NCBI GenBank assembly: GCA_029851415.1
Contig: CM056743.1
Location: 91,300,501-91,364,500 of the forward strand
DNA from: Eretmocerus hayati
Taxonomy: Eukaryota > Arthropoda > Insecta > Hymenoptera > Aphelinidae
Direction of reading: 5' to 3'
Length of the DNA stretch: 64,000 nt
Under the pieces are notes generated by a model. The model was not told the origin of the DNA, did no database searches, and worked only from the letters and a program-made list of their open reading frames with translations. The position numbers were made by a program, and so were the translations under genes. This document shows, piece after piece, positions 33,811 through 44,026 of this stretch (its first letter is position 1; each line of letters starts with the position of its first letter).

Positions 33811-34600
33811 ACGTAAATGACCATTCGTACTCTCAGCATTGCTGGCTCCCAGGAAAATTTCTGGGAGCATTTCGATGTAAGATTCTCTGATCTTTCGATT
33901 GGAAATGTCATGAAACCTGCCGAGAGGGTTAATTTTTAGTTATTGCCATTTCAAAACTCGCGTGATACATGATTGTTGAGTTATGGTGCCACAAATTCGA
34001 AAATCAAACCCCGCCATCGGAAAGCTGAGGCAAAAATAGAGTCTCGCAAAAATACGTCACAACTAATGACATTAATTTTTTTCGAGATTTCTACTTGAGG
34101 TTAACAGCCTTTACACACACATGGCATCTGTGTACACATGGCTTAGAACTACACAATTTACCCTCCAAAAATCAACCTAAGACACTTGACGTGAATCAAC
34201 TCATGCGTGAAGAATAGAATTTCACAAACTTAACAAGGGCTCTTGACATTCTCGCGATTCTGCTATGTGATAGCTAAGCTGATTCCTAAGGTCACGATGC
34301 GATGTCTCTGACATCTTTGGAACCACAGGAAGGAGGGTTACACGATGGGTGGGAGATGCTGAACAGTCGGAAGCCAATCGAAGGAGAGAGATATTGATGA
34401 GTTGAATTCTGGAAGTTTCGACGATCGCTCATTTTATCCGACGAGAATCTATGAAATCTGTCGGCGGAATTGATGATGGAATCGAATTGTTTCATCGTAA
34501 AAGTCGTATGAACATTCGTCACTTTTAAAATTTTTTACCTTGTGATTTCACCGTGGAATCTCAGAAAGATGAGTCTCCTCAGAATAAAAGTGGAATAGTC
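33811..34600. other. No gene seen
   Basis: Unique-looking AT-rich sequence outside the LTR element; no supported feature. Confidence 0.4.
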
Positions 34601-34910
34601 TCCTCAGCCAAAGTCCTCAACACGGGAAAAAAACAGGAAACGGAAGAAAACGGATCGCACGGGGAGCGCACGGATCCGTCCTATTTGAATCCCTCAGCCA
34701 AAGTCCTCTACGCGGGGAAAAAACGGGAAACGGGAAAAAACGGATCGCACGGGGAGCGCACGGATGCGTCCGATTTAATTCCCTCAGCCAAAGTCCTCCA
34801 CACAGGAAAAAAACGGGAAACGGAAAAAAACGGATCACACGGGGAGTCCACGGATGCATCAAATTTGATTCCCTCAGCCAAAGTCCTCCACACGGGATAA
34901 CTACGCTGCT
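34601..34910. repeat. 90-bp tandem repeat (3.4 copies)
   Basis: TCAGCCAAAGTCCT recurs at 90-bp intervals (about 34604, 34694, 34784, 34874). Because 90 is divisible by three, several frames are open, including a plus-strand 115-codon frame (34553-34900) with a 30-residue repeat (SAKVLHTGKKRETGKNG). I treat that as a by-product of the repeat. Related units recur at 36127-36245. Confidence 0.8.
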
Positions 34911-36126
34911 GAAAGTGATAAGCAGAATGCTTCCTCACAGCGTTATATGATAGGAACTATAACGAATCCCACATCCATCAGCATTCTAATTGCAAATAAT
35001 CTCCTCTATTTTGTGAGAAGTTTTTATGATTAGCATTCTAATCTCAAATAATGCCCTATATCTTGATAAATTCTTCCAAGGGAGCTTTTGCGAGGGATTC
35101 AGAGAATCTAGACTCAAGTTCTGTTGGCAATATCTAGTGTTTGGTTGGGATGGAATTTGGTACGGTCAGTTTGAATATGATTGAAATGGAGTCTTTGTAG
35201 GAATTTTCGATTTTTTCATGATTGAATATGAGTTTTTGTCGTAATTTTGATTCGTTCGAGAAAGACTCTATTTGGATGATATTCTAAGAATTTCAGAAGA
35301 ATTTGATATCAGGTAATTGATTTAGAATGCCGGAATAGTATGTCTTCAAGTCATTGGAAGCGAGATAAATGAATTGTAGAGGGAGATATGGGGAAAGAAT
35401 GAATATCAATGAGAAAATTCCCATAAATTCTGAGTTATTCTTCTGAGGAAGCGTCTTGGAGAGATTCGGAGTACCTACACTCAGAATTTTCCAACAATTC
35501 CCATCATTTGGTTGAGACGGAATTCCGATAAAATCAGTTTAAATGTGATGAATCTGGAGTTTTTGGTGAAAATTTTGATTTTTCCAGAATTTCGAGTTTT
35601 ATAGAGATCGAATAGATATTCGGTATTAACCAATCGATAGATGATGCCGAGAGAAGTATACTTTAGGTCACCCAAATTCCTGTTAGACTCTATCAGAAAA
35701 AGATATTTATGTATCGAAAGACGAAATTTCATCAATTCTGCTCTCGAAAGCCCACGAATCAAATTTGACTGGGAGGTGAGAGCTGCCAAATCACTGGTCT
35801 CATCTTTGAGTGCTCCTCTAAAACTCGTAGGAGAGCAAAAGTTGATAAGATGAAGGGGAGAAGGAAAAGCGTTGACGGAAAAAAAACATACATACACACA
35901 TACACACACACATGCAGAGAGTGAGAGAGAGGAGTCTCTCCTTGGTTTAGGGAGCTACGAGGGGAAAAAGTGTTACTTACAGTGGATAGATTATGGCGAG
36001 AGGAGTAGAAAGATATAGGTCTTATTCAAATAGAAGGAGATTCTTAGAAGGAAATATTGATTCGAATGGTGAACTGAGCAAGAATTTGCTGTGCTAAAAA
36101 CAACCCTTTCTCTTTAGAGAAAGCAA
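34911..36126. other. Spacer with a diverged ~360-bp direct repeat
   Basis: Segments starting near 35085 and 35445 are clearly related (…GGTTGGGATGGAATT… and …GGTTGAGACGGAATT…). A CA/GA-rich stretch lies at 35880-35935. No gene seen. Confidence 0.45.
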
Positions 36127-36245
36127 GACGGGAAACGGGAAAAAACGGATCGCACGGGGAGCCCACGGATGCATCTCATTTGGTCTCCTCAGCCAAAGCA
36201 CTCAACACGGGGAGAAAACGGGAAACGGGAAGAAAACGGATTGCA
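36127..36245. repeat. Further copies of the 90-bp repeat
   Basis: About 1.3 units with GGGAAACGGGAAAAAACGGA and TCAGCCAAAG, 1.2 kb from the main array. Confidence 0.75.
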
Positions 36246-36399
36246 CGAGCAGCTCACGGGTGGAGAGCTTGCGGAGCTTCTTTTGACAGGTGCCCACAAA
36301 AAAGCCTCCGTTACCTGCCCGTTTGAGTGCACGGAAGTGAAACGGGAAGGCACGTATTTTACCCGATTCCACCGTTTTCGACACGGTAATCCGCACGGA

Positions 36400-39027
36400 A
36401 CCACTGCAAATACCAGCTGCCGAAAGCCCGGAGGGAGAAAGTTCCACAGATGAGCACATTGAACCTGGAATGATCTTCTTCCGTACTCAAGTCTCATATT
36501 GGGAACCATGAGTACCCGCTCTTCTGCATCACCACGTGCGGGACGTTCAGATTGGTACCTGGTAAACATCGAAGCTAGATAGCCAGGTTCTCCAAGATGC
36601 ATGATCTTACGCATTAGAAGTGCTGCGAAGTGCATTCTCCGCGAATCAGTACGTAACCAACCCAAACGCTCCCTAAATAGCGTGATGTGCTCTTTTCTCC
36701 TCAGATCAAAAATCTACTTTACGCATGAATTGCTCAGTCGCTGTATTCGTTGCCGCTGTTCGTCCGTGGCGTCGAGGTACACGACTGTGCAATAATCTAA
36801 ATGTGGTTGAAGTAATGATCTCGACTAGGCGAATTCGGAGAGGTCTGGTGATACACGCCCTAAAAACTGCAATCCCTATAGGGCTCTGTTCACTTTCTTA
36901 GTTACTTCGTCAATGTGCGGTTTCCACTTCAGTTCACTATCAAGTGTAACACCAAAACTTACGACCGTATCGCTGAACGGAATAAACTTTCCTTCCTGTA
37001 TCTTAACCCCTGGCAAGTCCATTCTCTACAGATCTTTGATATTCCTCTCAGAGCTGAAGAAGATTGCCTTGGTTTTGCCAGCGTTGAGACGCAGGCCGGA
37101 ACTTCTGGCCCATTCAGCAATTAGTCGTCCCAATCCTCCCAGCCGAGTGATGCTTTCCTTGATCTTAGCTTTTTCGACTTGGAGATGAATTTGGAGATCA
37201 TCCGCATAGAATAGATGATATACCAACTTTCCGTCTAGCAGTGAGTCATTAACATATGAGCTGAAGAGTGAAGGCCCGAGAACGGATCCCTGTGGAACAC
37301 CCAGATTGGTCTCGAGCCAATCAGAATTACCGGATTTTGAAGTGGCTATCTGGATGCGGCCTTAGAAGTATGATTCTATCCACAGGAGTGCCGATCTTGA
37401 AAATCCAAGGTTTCGGAGCTTCCTCAACAGCTTTGATGGTGTTATTGTGTCGAAAGCTTTGCTAAAGTCGAATAGTAGGAGTAAGGTGATCTTTTTCCTA
37501 TCAATGCCTACTCTGATGTCATCCGTCAACTTTAGTAAAGCTGTGTGGGTGCTATGGTGCAATTTTTTCCAGAACCTTGGAAAGGCAGCACAGCAGCGCT
37601 ATGGGACGGAAGTCCGAGACCGTTGATGGAGCTGCAGTCTCCAAGGTTTCGGAGCTTCCTCAACAGCTTTGATGGTGTTATTGTGTCGAAAGCTTTGCTA
37701 AAGTCGAATAGTAGGAGTAAGGTGATCTTTTTCCTATCAATGCCTACTCTGATGTCATCCGTCAACTTTAGTAAAGCTGTGTGGGTGCTATGGTGCAATT
37801 TTTTCCAGAACCTTGGAAAGGCAGCACAGCAGCGCTATGGGACGGAAGTCCGAGACCGTTGATGGAGCTGCAGTCTTCTTCGATGCAATCAGCTACTCTT
37901 GGTTCCAAGCCTCAGGAAAAACGCTATGAGCGAGAGAGGAATTGAAAATATGTACAATAAGATCGCCAATTGTCAGAAGTGCCTTCGCAATCACACTCTG
38001 GGGGATCCCATCCACCCCGCGGGCCTGCGAGGAGAAATGTTGAATAGCAAGAACTACATCATTGAAATTTGTGGGCTCAAATTTAAACCCCTCCTCCGGT
38101 GCAGAGTTAATATCGTTTATTGCTCCATTGATATTTTCGTGAGGCAAAACGGAAACCCCCGCGAAGTGAGCGTTCAACTCGTCCGGTGTAAAACCGTGAA
38201 GTTCTTTCTCTTTGCTCTTGGGCGAGGGGCCGAGATTGCGCATTTCCTTCCAGATGTTTTTGTTCTGATCAAGAGCGTCTGACAGATGGTTTTGAAGGAA
38301 AAATTACGCTCTTGCTCAATGCGCAGATCGACCTCTTCGCTAAGCTGAAAGTACTCATTTTGAAGCTTAGGACACTTGCGCTGGTTGCGTTGCATGCGCT
38401 CCCAGCGCCTGCGCGTCGCGTCTCGCTTATCTACGAGCACCCACAACTCAGGACGAATCCAAGGAGAATCATTTTCACGCGGGTTTGTAGTTTTTGTCGG
38501 TGCTAGTTCATCTAAAACGTTCTTTAAATTTTCATTCAAGCAGTGAATGCGTCTCCCAAACTGGTTTCGGCATTTTCAAGAGCTGTTCAGTCCCAGCAAA
38601 GCAGACGGTCATTCAATATCTCCAGAGTGATGTTACGAAAATCCCTATACTTGAAGGAACTTTTTGGCGGAGTAGGGGTGAAGACGTTGATGGTGACGTC
38701 AATGACCGAGTGCCCCCCGAAACTGGGCAGGTGTCTGTTGTGAAAGTCAGTAATGAAGTCGTTGTCATCTACGTAGATGTGATCGATCACTGTATGAGAT
38801 ACATTGGGGTTGTGTTGATGACTCGGAACATGCTGCACTATCTGCAAAGCTAGTTCTTCTGACAGTGCAGTCAGTGTCTTGGTGTCAGGATGAGCAGTAT
38901 CCAACAAGTCAGCGTTCAGATCACCCATAATAATTTTGTGACTGTGATCTCCACAGAGCCGGCGTAACGAGCCAAACAGCCCATCATCCTCCTGCATAGC
39001 GATTTTTGGGGGTCTATAGATTACCAC
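36400..39027 (-). pseudogene. Jockey-like LINE, endonuclease plus reverse transcriptase, heavily broken
   Basis: On the minus strand the order is an APE-type endonuclease C-terminal half (38587-39027; YRPP, MGDLNADLL, SHTVIDHIYV), a linker (37893-38539), RT fingers and palm (37362-37800; LLLLFDFSKAFD), the catalytic YADD box (about 37200; LFYADDLQIHLQV), and the C-terminal region (to about 36400; RRSFQVQCAHLWNFLP). The frame changes many times and a 236-bp segment of the RT is duplicated in tandem. The first half of the endonuclease and ORF1 are absent (5' truncation at about 39040). The protein would nick target DNA and copy its own RNA. A close relative lies at 60525-61405. Confidence 0.8.
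37405..37876. repeat. 236-bp tandem duplication inside the LINE
   Basis: 37405-37640 and 37641-37876 are nearly identical; both begin CCAAGGTTTCGGAGCTTCCT and end TGGAGCTGCAGTCT. It repeats the RT palm segment with the SKAFD motif, so the duplication occurred after the LINE inserted. Confidence 0.85.
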
Positions 39028-39039
39028 GACTAATATTGG

Positions 39040-40052
39040 GGGTGAACTACTTTGGGGGTGGGATGGAAGGAGCTGGGAGCCACCGTGGGAATACCACTCC
39101 CAATGGTCGGTGCATGCAGCAGCACGTCAGAGTAGGAATGGATCACTTCTGGCCATCAGCGGCCGTAGGTTCGTAGACTATTGATGTGAGATTCTCTACG
39201 TGCCCTTCCATGGTATAGACTGTATCGATTCTCCGATATTGACTGGGGTACTCAACCATCATAGGGCCAACCATATCTGAATTAGATGTTACCTCCCGAC
39301 CATTCTGTGACGCGAAATCTCATTTCAAAATCCCAGAGATCTTGACGATCAATCCAAAAATGGTCCCAAATTCATGAGAAAGTGGAAACACGTCCTGTTA
39401 CGAGACCAAAACTCGAAATCACACATCTCATTGCTCCAAGTTCTGATGTCAATCGATGATTTAATCTCTTAGGATGCAAGAGCTTTTTCAAACGGAGCAT
39501 CCGTAGAAATCTGATATATTCCTGTCGAGGAAATCGTAATTGTCCAATTGATCAGCATCATAGGAATCAGTGTCAGCACTGTCGCTTGGAGAGATGTCTC
39601 AGAATGGGTATGCGCCGCGAAGGTGAGCATCATCTCTGAATATTTTAAAGGTTATCGGAGCTCAGAATAAAAGAGCGTTTTACGATTTCACATCAGTTGA
39701 ACATCGAGTGGGTTGAGACGTGAAATTCACACTTTTTGAGCTCCTCTCGTCATCAAATGCTGCCTTGATATTTCGGAGTTTCTGATGAAATTCAAGCGGA
39801 GGATGAAATTCATGACGGAGAATATACGTATGAGGAGGAGAGAGTAATTGCTGAGAAGTACACGCAGAATAGTACATTACGTATGGAAAGCTGGGAAACT
39901 TTTTTCTTCAGGGAAACCTCACTGGACGTCGGTTTTGCCAACGTCCAGTATCGTTTTCACGAAGAAACGCGTTTTCCACACGGAATACGTAATGTGACGC
40001 TACTCGCATGTAAGAGTATGAGGGGTAGGGCGCGACGCGCTCGCAGGTGACA
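39040..40052. other. No gene seen
   Basis: Moderately AT-rich spacer between the LINE and the second fold-back. An ACTGGACGT…ACGTCCAGT pair lies at about 39931-39951. No supported gene. Confidence 0.4.
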
Positions 40053-40330
40053 ATCGTCGGCTCTCGAGTTGAGTCAACATGGGCCTCGCAGCAATATTTT
40101 TTCCGCTCCAAGGTTGACGATTCTCAGCGATGCCTGGCCCGAGTCCTCGCACGATACAGTTCATCAGAATCGAAACGTCTCACTCCCGTCAAACATTGTT
40201 ATAGTAGGTGAGTTGAGATTCTTCAATAACATATCTCATCTTGATGATAAGAATAATGGATAACAATAAGAATTCCAAATATTGGAGTCTCCTCGGAGGG
40301 CCGATGATACAGATAAATCATCATAAGGAT

Positions 40331-40415
40331 GTCGGCTGATCCAGCAGTGAATCTCTTGCTCCATAAGCAAGGGATCGTGGGCTCAGATCATAATTCGGGC
40401 GAGACTTTTTTTTTT
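40331..40415 (+). ncRNA. tRNA-like module, left arm
   Basis: A perfect anticodon-type stem-loop CTTGC-TCCATAA-GCAAG (CAT in anticodon position) follows a D-arm-like GGCTGATCCAGC, and a T10 tract follows at about 40406. The T arm is degraded (GGGCTCAGATCAT). Confidence 0.5.
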
Positions 40416-40747
40416 CTTCAGTTAGTCTATGAGCATCTCCAGAATTTCTGAGCTTGGATCTGGAATGTATCTCAGCGATTTGTGGAGCAGTTCTTTGGAC
40501 ATTCATGAGACGACAGTATGTTCCTGGTAGTTTCATCGAAGCCTATTCCATCCGTTCTATTCCAAAATCCCGATCTCAATGTTGAGGACATTCTGGATAT
40601 TTCCACCCACGCTACCTACGAATTCAGGCAAGATACACACTCCTTCAATGGATAACAATCTTCGTGGAACAGTTATGAGGATCGCTGAGATAAATTCGAG
40701 ATCCAAGCTCAAAGATCCTGGGAATGTTGATAAACTAATTACAAGGA

Positions 40748-40832
40748 AGAAAAATTTGGGCAAGATGTGATTTGAACTCACGAGCCTCGCTTATGGAGCG
40801 AGAGATACACGGCTCGACCAGCCGACATCTTT
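40748..40832 (-). ncRNA. tRNA-like module, right arm
   Basis: The minus strand carries D-arm-like GGCTGGTCGAGCC, stem-loop CTCGC-TCCATAA-GCGAG, T-arm/B-box-like GAGTTCAAATCAC and a T-rich tail. Compared with the left arm the stem keeps pairing through a T-A to C-G change. Position 33 is C instead of U, so it is unlikely to be a working tRNA. Confidence 0.5.
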
Positions 40833-41181
40833 ATCTTGCTAACCTCATATGTGTTACACATTCATCGACCCTCTAAAGTAGCTCGAGTATCTGGAATTCC
40901 TATTATTATCTATTATAATCATCATTGAAATCTTGTCATTACAATGAGATGAGTGATTGAAGAATCTGAACTACCCTACTATGACAATGCTTGGTGGGAG
41001 TGTGACCGTTCGATTCTAATGAACCGTATCGTGAGAGGACTCGGGCCGCGCATCGCTGAGAATCGTCAGTCGCGGTGCGGGGAGAATATGTCCACAAGGC
41101 TCGTGTTGACTCGACTCGAGAGCGGACAATGAGGCTATAGCGAAATAACGTCCACCAGGGTGGCGCTGATGGTCATTTAAG

Positions 41182-41430
41182 TGTAGGGTACGGCTTCTCC
41201 GTTCCCCTTACTCTGTGGCTCTCTCTCCCCTCACGTGCCTTCTCCCCGCATCTCCCGGCATGCGCCAGCTCGCTGCGTCGAGCATCAGATCTTCCTGGCC
41301 CTCGGCCATGTACACATATATTTGAATACATAGCTTTATATTGAACTATGGTGTACATAACCTTACTTTACACCCAAATCACTACTCACGAGTGACTTAA
41401 TAAATAATTGTGGAGCCTCTAGAGCCCACA
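41182..41430 (+). repeat. 5' LTR of the Gypsy element
   Basis: 249 bp, TG...CA, with an AATAAA (41400) near its end as poly(A) signal. Confidence 0.9.
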
Positions 41431-41433
41431 ACT

Positions 41434-41452
41434 TGGTGACCCCGACGTGATT
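41434..41452 (+). other. Primer binding site, tRNA-Trp
   Basis: TGGTGACCCCGACGTGATT starts 3 bp after the LTR and is complementary to the 3' end of animal tRNA-Trp as I know it. Confidence 0.7.
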
Positions 41453-41517
41453 ACGTTGGTCGCTTGTATAAAAATGAGTGAATAGTGGGTAAATAAATTT
41501 TTGCTACATAGAGCAAA

Positions 41518-42591
41518 ATGAGTGATCACCAAAGGATTACTCGCCAAACAGCGAGGACGCTGGGCATACAAATCCCGGCGAACCCAGACGAGACAGCTGC
41601 TGCAGCTGCTTTGTTACAACAGCAACAACTGGAAATGAGCAAGTCAATTGAAACTAGTGAGTCGAGAATACCACAGATTCAAGACACACGTGCCGCACGT
41701 CTCGAGCTCGAGCAGCAGCTGCAACTACGGCAGAGAGAATTTCAACAGCAGCACGTGAGTTTGATTGACTTCGAGGTGCTGACAACCTCATCGCCGGCAG
41801 TGTCCGAAAAAGGGGTAAGTCCCTCAGAAAATTGTGATGTACAAAAATCACACGTGGTCGATACAGAGTCCAAGTTACAAGGCTCGGTGGCTTCATCTAT
41901 TATGCCTGCGAATAGCATCGCATCCTCTCAAAATAACTCCCAACAACAAGTTGGAAACGCTATGCAAAACACAGAGGAACTATTTGAAATGTTTCTCAAA
42001 TTTCTGGAAATTCAAGAGCAAGACCGCTTGCCTGGCTCTGTAAACATGGCCACTTCCGCCGAGAACCACGCGTAAAGAAACTCGGGCTACACAACCTAAC
42101 CCATTCACTCCGCCAAAGGGCACACATCAGGCATGCAGTACAATGCATGACATATACTACACGCCACCGGCAAGCATACCGAGTCCCGCGTTGCAGCAGA
42201 CGACGCTAGAGCAGCGCGCGCACTCGAACAGCGGGAAAGAAGTAGAGCGAGCAGCGCAAAAGCCACTGCCGTCCGGTGCTGCCCCCCGAGTAGGGGAGGC
42301 GACTTTCTCTACAGCTGCACACGCAGCCACTGGTAATGGAGCTATAGCGGTACAGGCGCAGCCTTACACTATGCTACCGCATACTATTGCACCGCATCAG
42401 CAGTACTACCTTCCAAATTACGGCCCTTACGTGCCGTATGGGAACTTTCCGTATCGGCCGGCGAATAATACTTTCACACAAGCACAACCCGCTCACTCTT
42501 ATGAAAAGAAATTTTTCATGCCAAAACTATGGACTGACAAACCCGAGGCATGGTTTGCCGCTTTGGAGGACCAGTTCTCCGAGAACAACAT
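41518..42591 (+). pseudogene. gag: Gypsy Gag, 5' part (frameshift, then interrupted by BEL/Pao)
   Basis: ATG 41518 opens a Gln-rich N-terminal region (LLQQQQLEMSK) that stops at TAA 42073-42075. The downstream frame (from at least 42090) continues TQPNPFTPPKGTHQ and a Pro/Tyr-rich segment into the capsid start MPKLWTDKPEAWFAALEDQF. One indel near 42060 explains the change. At 42591 the BEL/Pao element interrupts the codon series (SENNI); the frame resumes at 50132 in phase when the 7535-bp insert and the 5-bp duplication are discounted. Gag assembles the particle that packages the RNA. Confidence 0.8.
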
Positions 42592-43060
42592 TGTGTGTGC
42601 AAGAGCATCACACGCCTCGTAACTTGGGATGGCTGAGGGCCGAGAGAGGAGAAAAAGAGCAGGGCAGAAATAATCACTCGCGATTTCACCTTAAAATAAC
42701 TGATTACGTTTATTAAAAACGCTTACGCTAAATCTAACTAAATCCACGCGAAAGAACTAGAGAGTTGAACAATTTACAACTTGAACTATAAAAAAAATCT
42801 ACTGTGATAAATTCAACAACGAACAAAAAAAGCTGGCGTGCGCGGGAAAAGCTTGTGAGCTGCGCTTACGCAAAGTAATGCTCACGAACGGGCCGTCGGA
42901 TCGCAACTACTCCAAATTGCGCGGAAAAGGACCAAAAGTGCGGTTCGCGGGCCGTGTGCAAATCACGTGAGGTGAGTTCAACGGCCTGAGCGTGGAGAAA
43001 TTTGGAGTTTTCTAGAAGCATTTAGAATTCAAATTTAAATAGACGTGAACGGCTCAAACA
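42592..43060 (-). repeat. 3' LTR of the BEL/Pao element
   Basis: 469 bp; differs from the partner LTR by a few substitutions and one A in a homopolymer. Confidence 0.95.
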
Positions 43061-43546
43061 TACCGCCCGCCTCATTGAAAAATTTAGTTTTGAAATGAAC
43101 AATGCCTTGAAAAAGGATCGAGTTGAAGAAAATAAAATAAAAAATTTAGTGTATCCTGCGACGCAACGCAATAAAAAATCGAAACGCAAAATCAACCCGA
43201 TACATGTAATCAACAGCGAAGCTACATTATATCACGAGCAATCTTTAATGCGCAACCAGCTGGGATCATGAGAAAATTTGAAATAAAGTGCGTATAACAA
43301 TTAATTGCAAGCGAGCATGATATAAACGCATCAAAATTGCTGGAAGAGAGACAGAATAATAGATAAAATTTTGCAATTAATTTTGTAATTGAAAACAAAG
43401 TGAACAAAGAATCATGAATACAAAAATTGAGAAAGGAGAGAAGCAGAATGGGTATTTGGAAGAACGCTGCTCGCTTGCTACCTAACTAAGCCCTGATCTA
43501 AATAAAAGTCTTACAAAGAATTATTGAAATCTTCTCTCTTTTCTCT

Positions 43547-44026
43547 TCAATCTTCGAGCTCCTCATCGGGATTGCCGCCCGCCATGAGGACTCTAGCTCG
43601 GTCGAGATGATCATTGCCTACAGCAAACGAATGGTTTGGTTTGAGCCACTTGGATCGCTCTTGCACTTGTGAGAGGTACTCTTTTTGCCATCTGCTCCAG
43701 AAGTGGTTCCTCATCAGTTGAAGGCGAAGCCACCTAGAACAGACTGATCGATCGTCGTCAATTTCAGTAAAGGGCGAAGGAGGACTCACTAGTGGACTTC
43801 CAATCAAAAAATGCCCCGGAGTTAGAGCAGAAACATCCAAAGGATCTGAACTTGCTGCACTCAGAGGGCGAGAATTCATGCAAGCTTCAATCTGGGCCAA
43901 AACAGTATCGAATTCTTCTCTAGTGAGCTTTTTATCTCCAACGACCTTGTAAAAATGACGTTTGAAGGACTTAACATTTGACTCCCAGATGCCTCCAAAA
44001 TTGGGAGCGCGAGGTGGAATGTAGTT
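43547..44026 (-). pseudogene. pol: C-terminal part of BEL/Pao Pol after an internal stop
   Basis: In the same frame as the 1557-aa ORF, directly after TGA 44027-44029, the sequence continues NYIPPRAPNFGGIWES, which includes the third catalytic residue of the integrase (Glu in the IWE motif), then LAQIEACMNSRPLSA and a C-terminal DUF5641-type region (LRLQLMRNHFWSRWQKEYL). It ends at TGA 43547-43549 (DEELED). Without readthrough the element lacks the integrase Glu and C-terminus. The stop stands where the family has Trp (TGG to TGA). Confidence 0.85.

Larger units (their letters stand above)
40053..41118. mobile_element. Second fold-back element with tRNA-like modules
   Basis: Left arm (about 40053-40530) and right arm (about 40640-41118) are diverged inverted copies, recognisable by CTCTCGAGTYGAGTCAACA at the outer ends, TGACGATTCTCAGCGATG, then a tRNA-like segment and GAGCTTGGATCT further in. 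Identity is perhaps 75-80% by eye, so it is older than the fold-back at 12715. The right arm lies 63 bp from the Gypsy 5' LTR. Confidence 0.7.

Noticed and set aside
34553..34900. Repeat protein of 115 codons
   Set aside because: A 90-bp unit without stops gives open frames in several phases automatically; no upstream promoter or ATG context singles out one.
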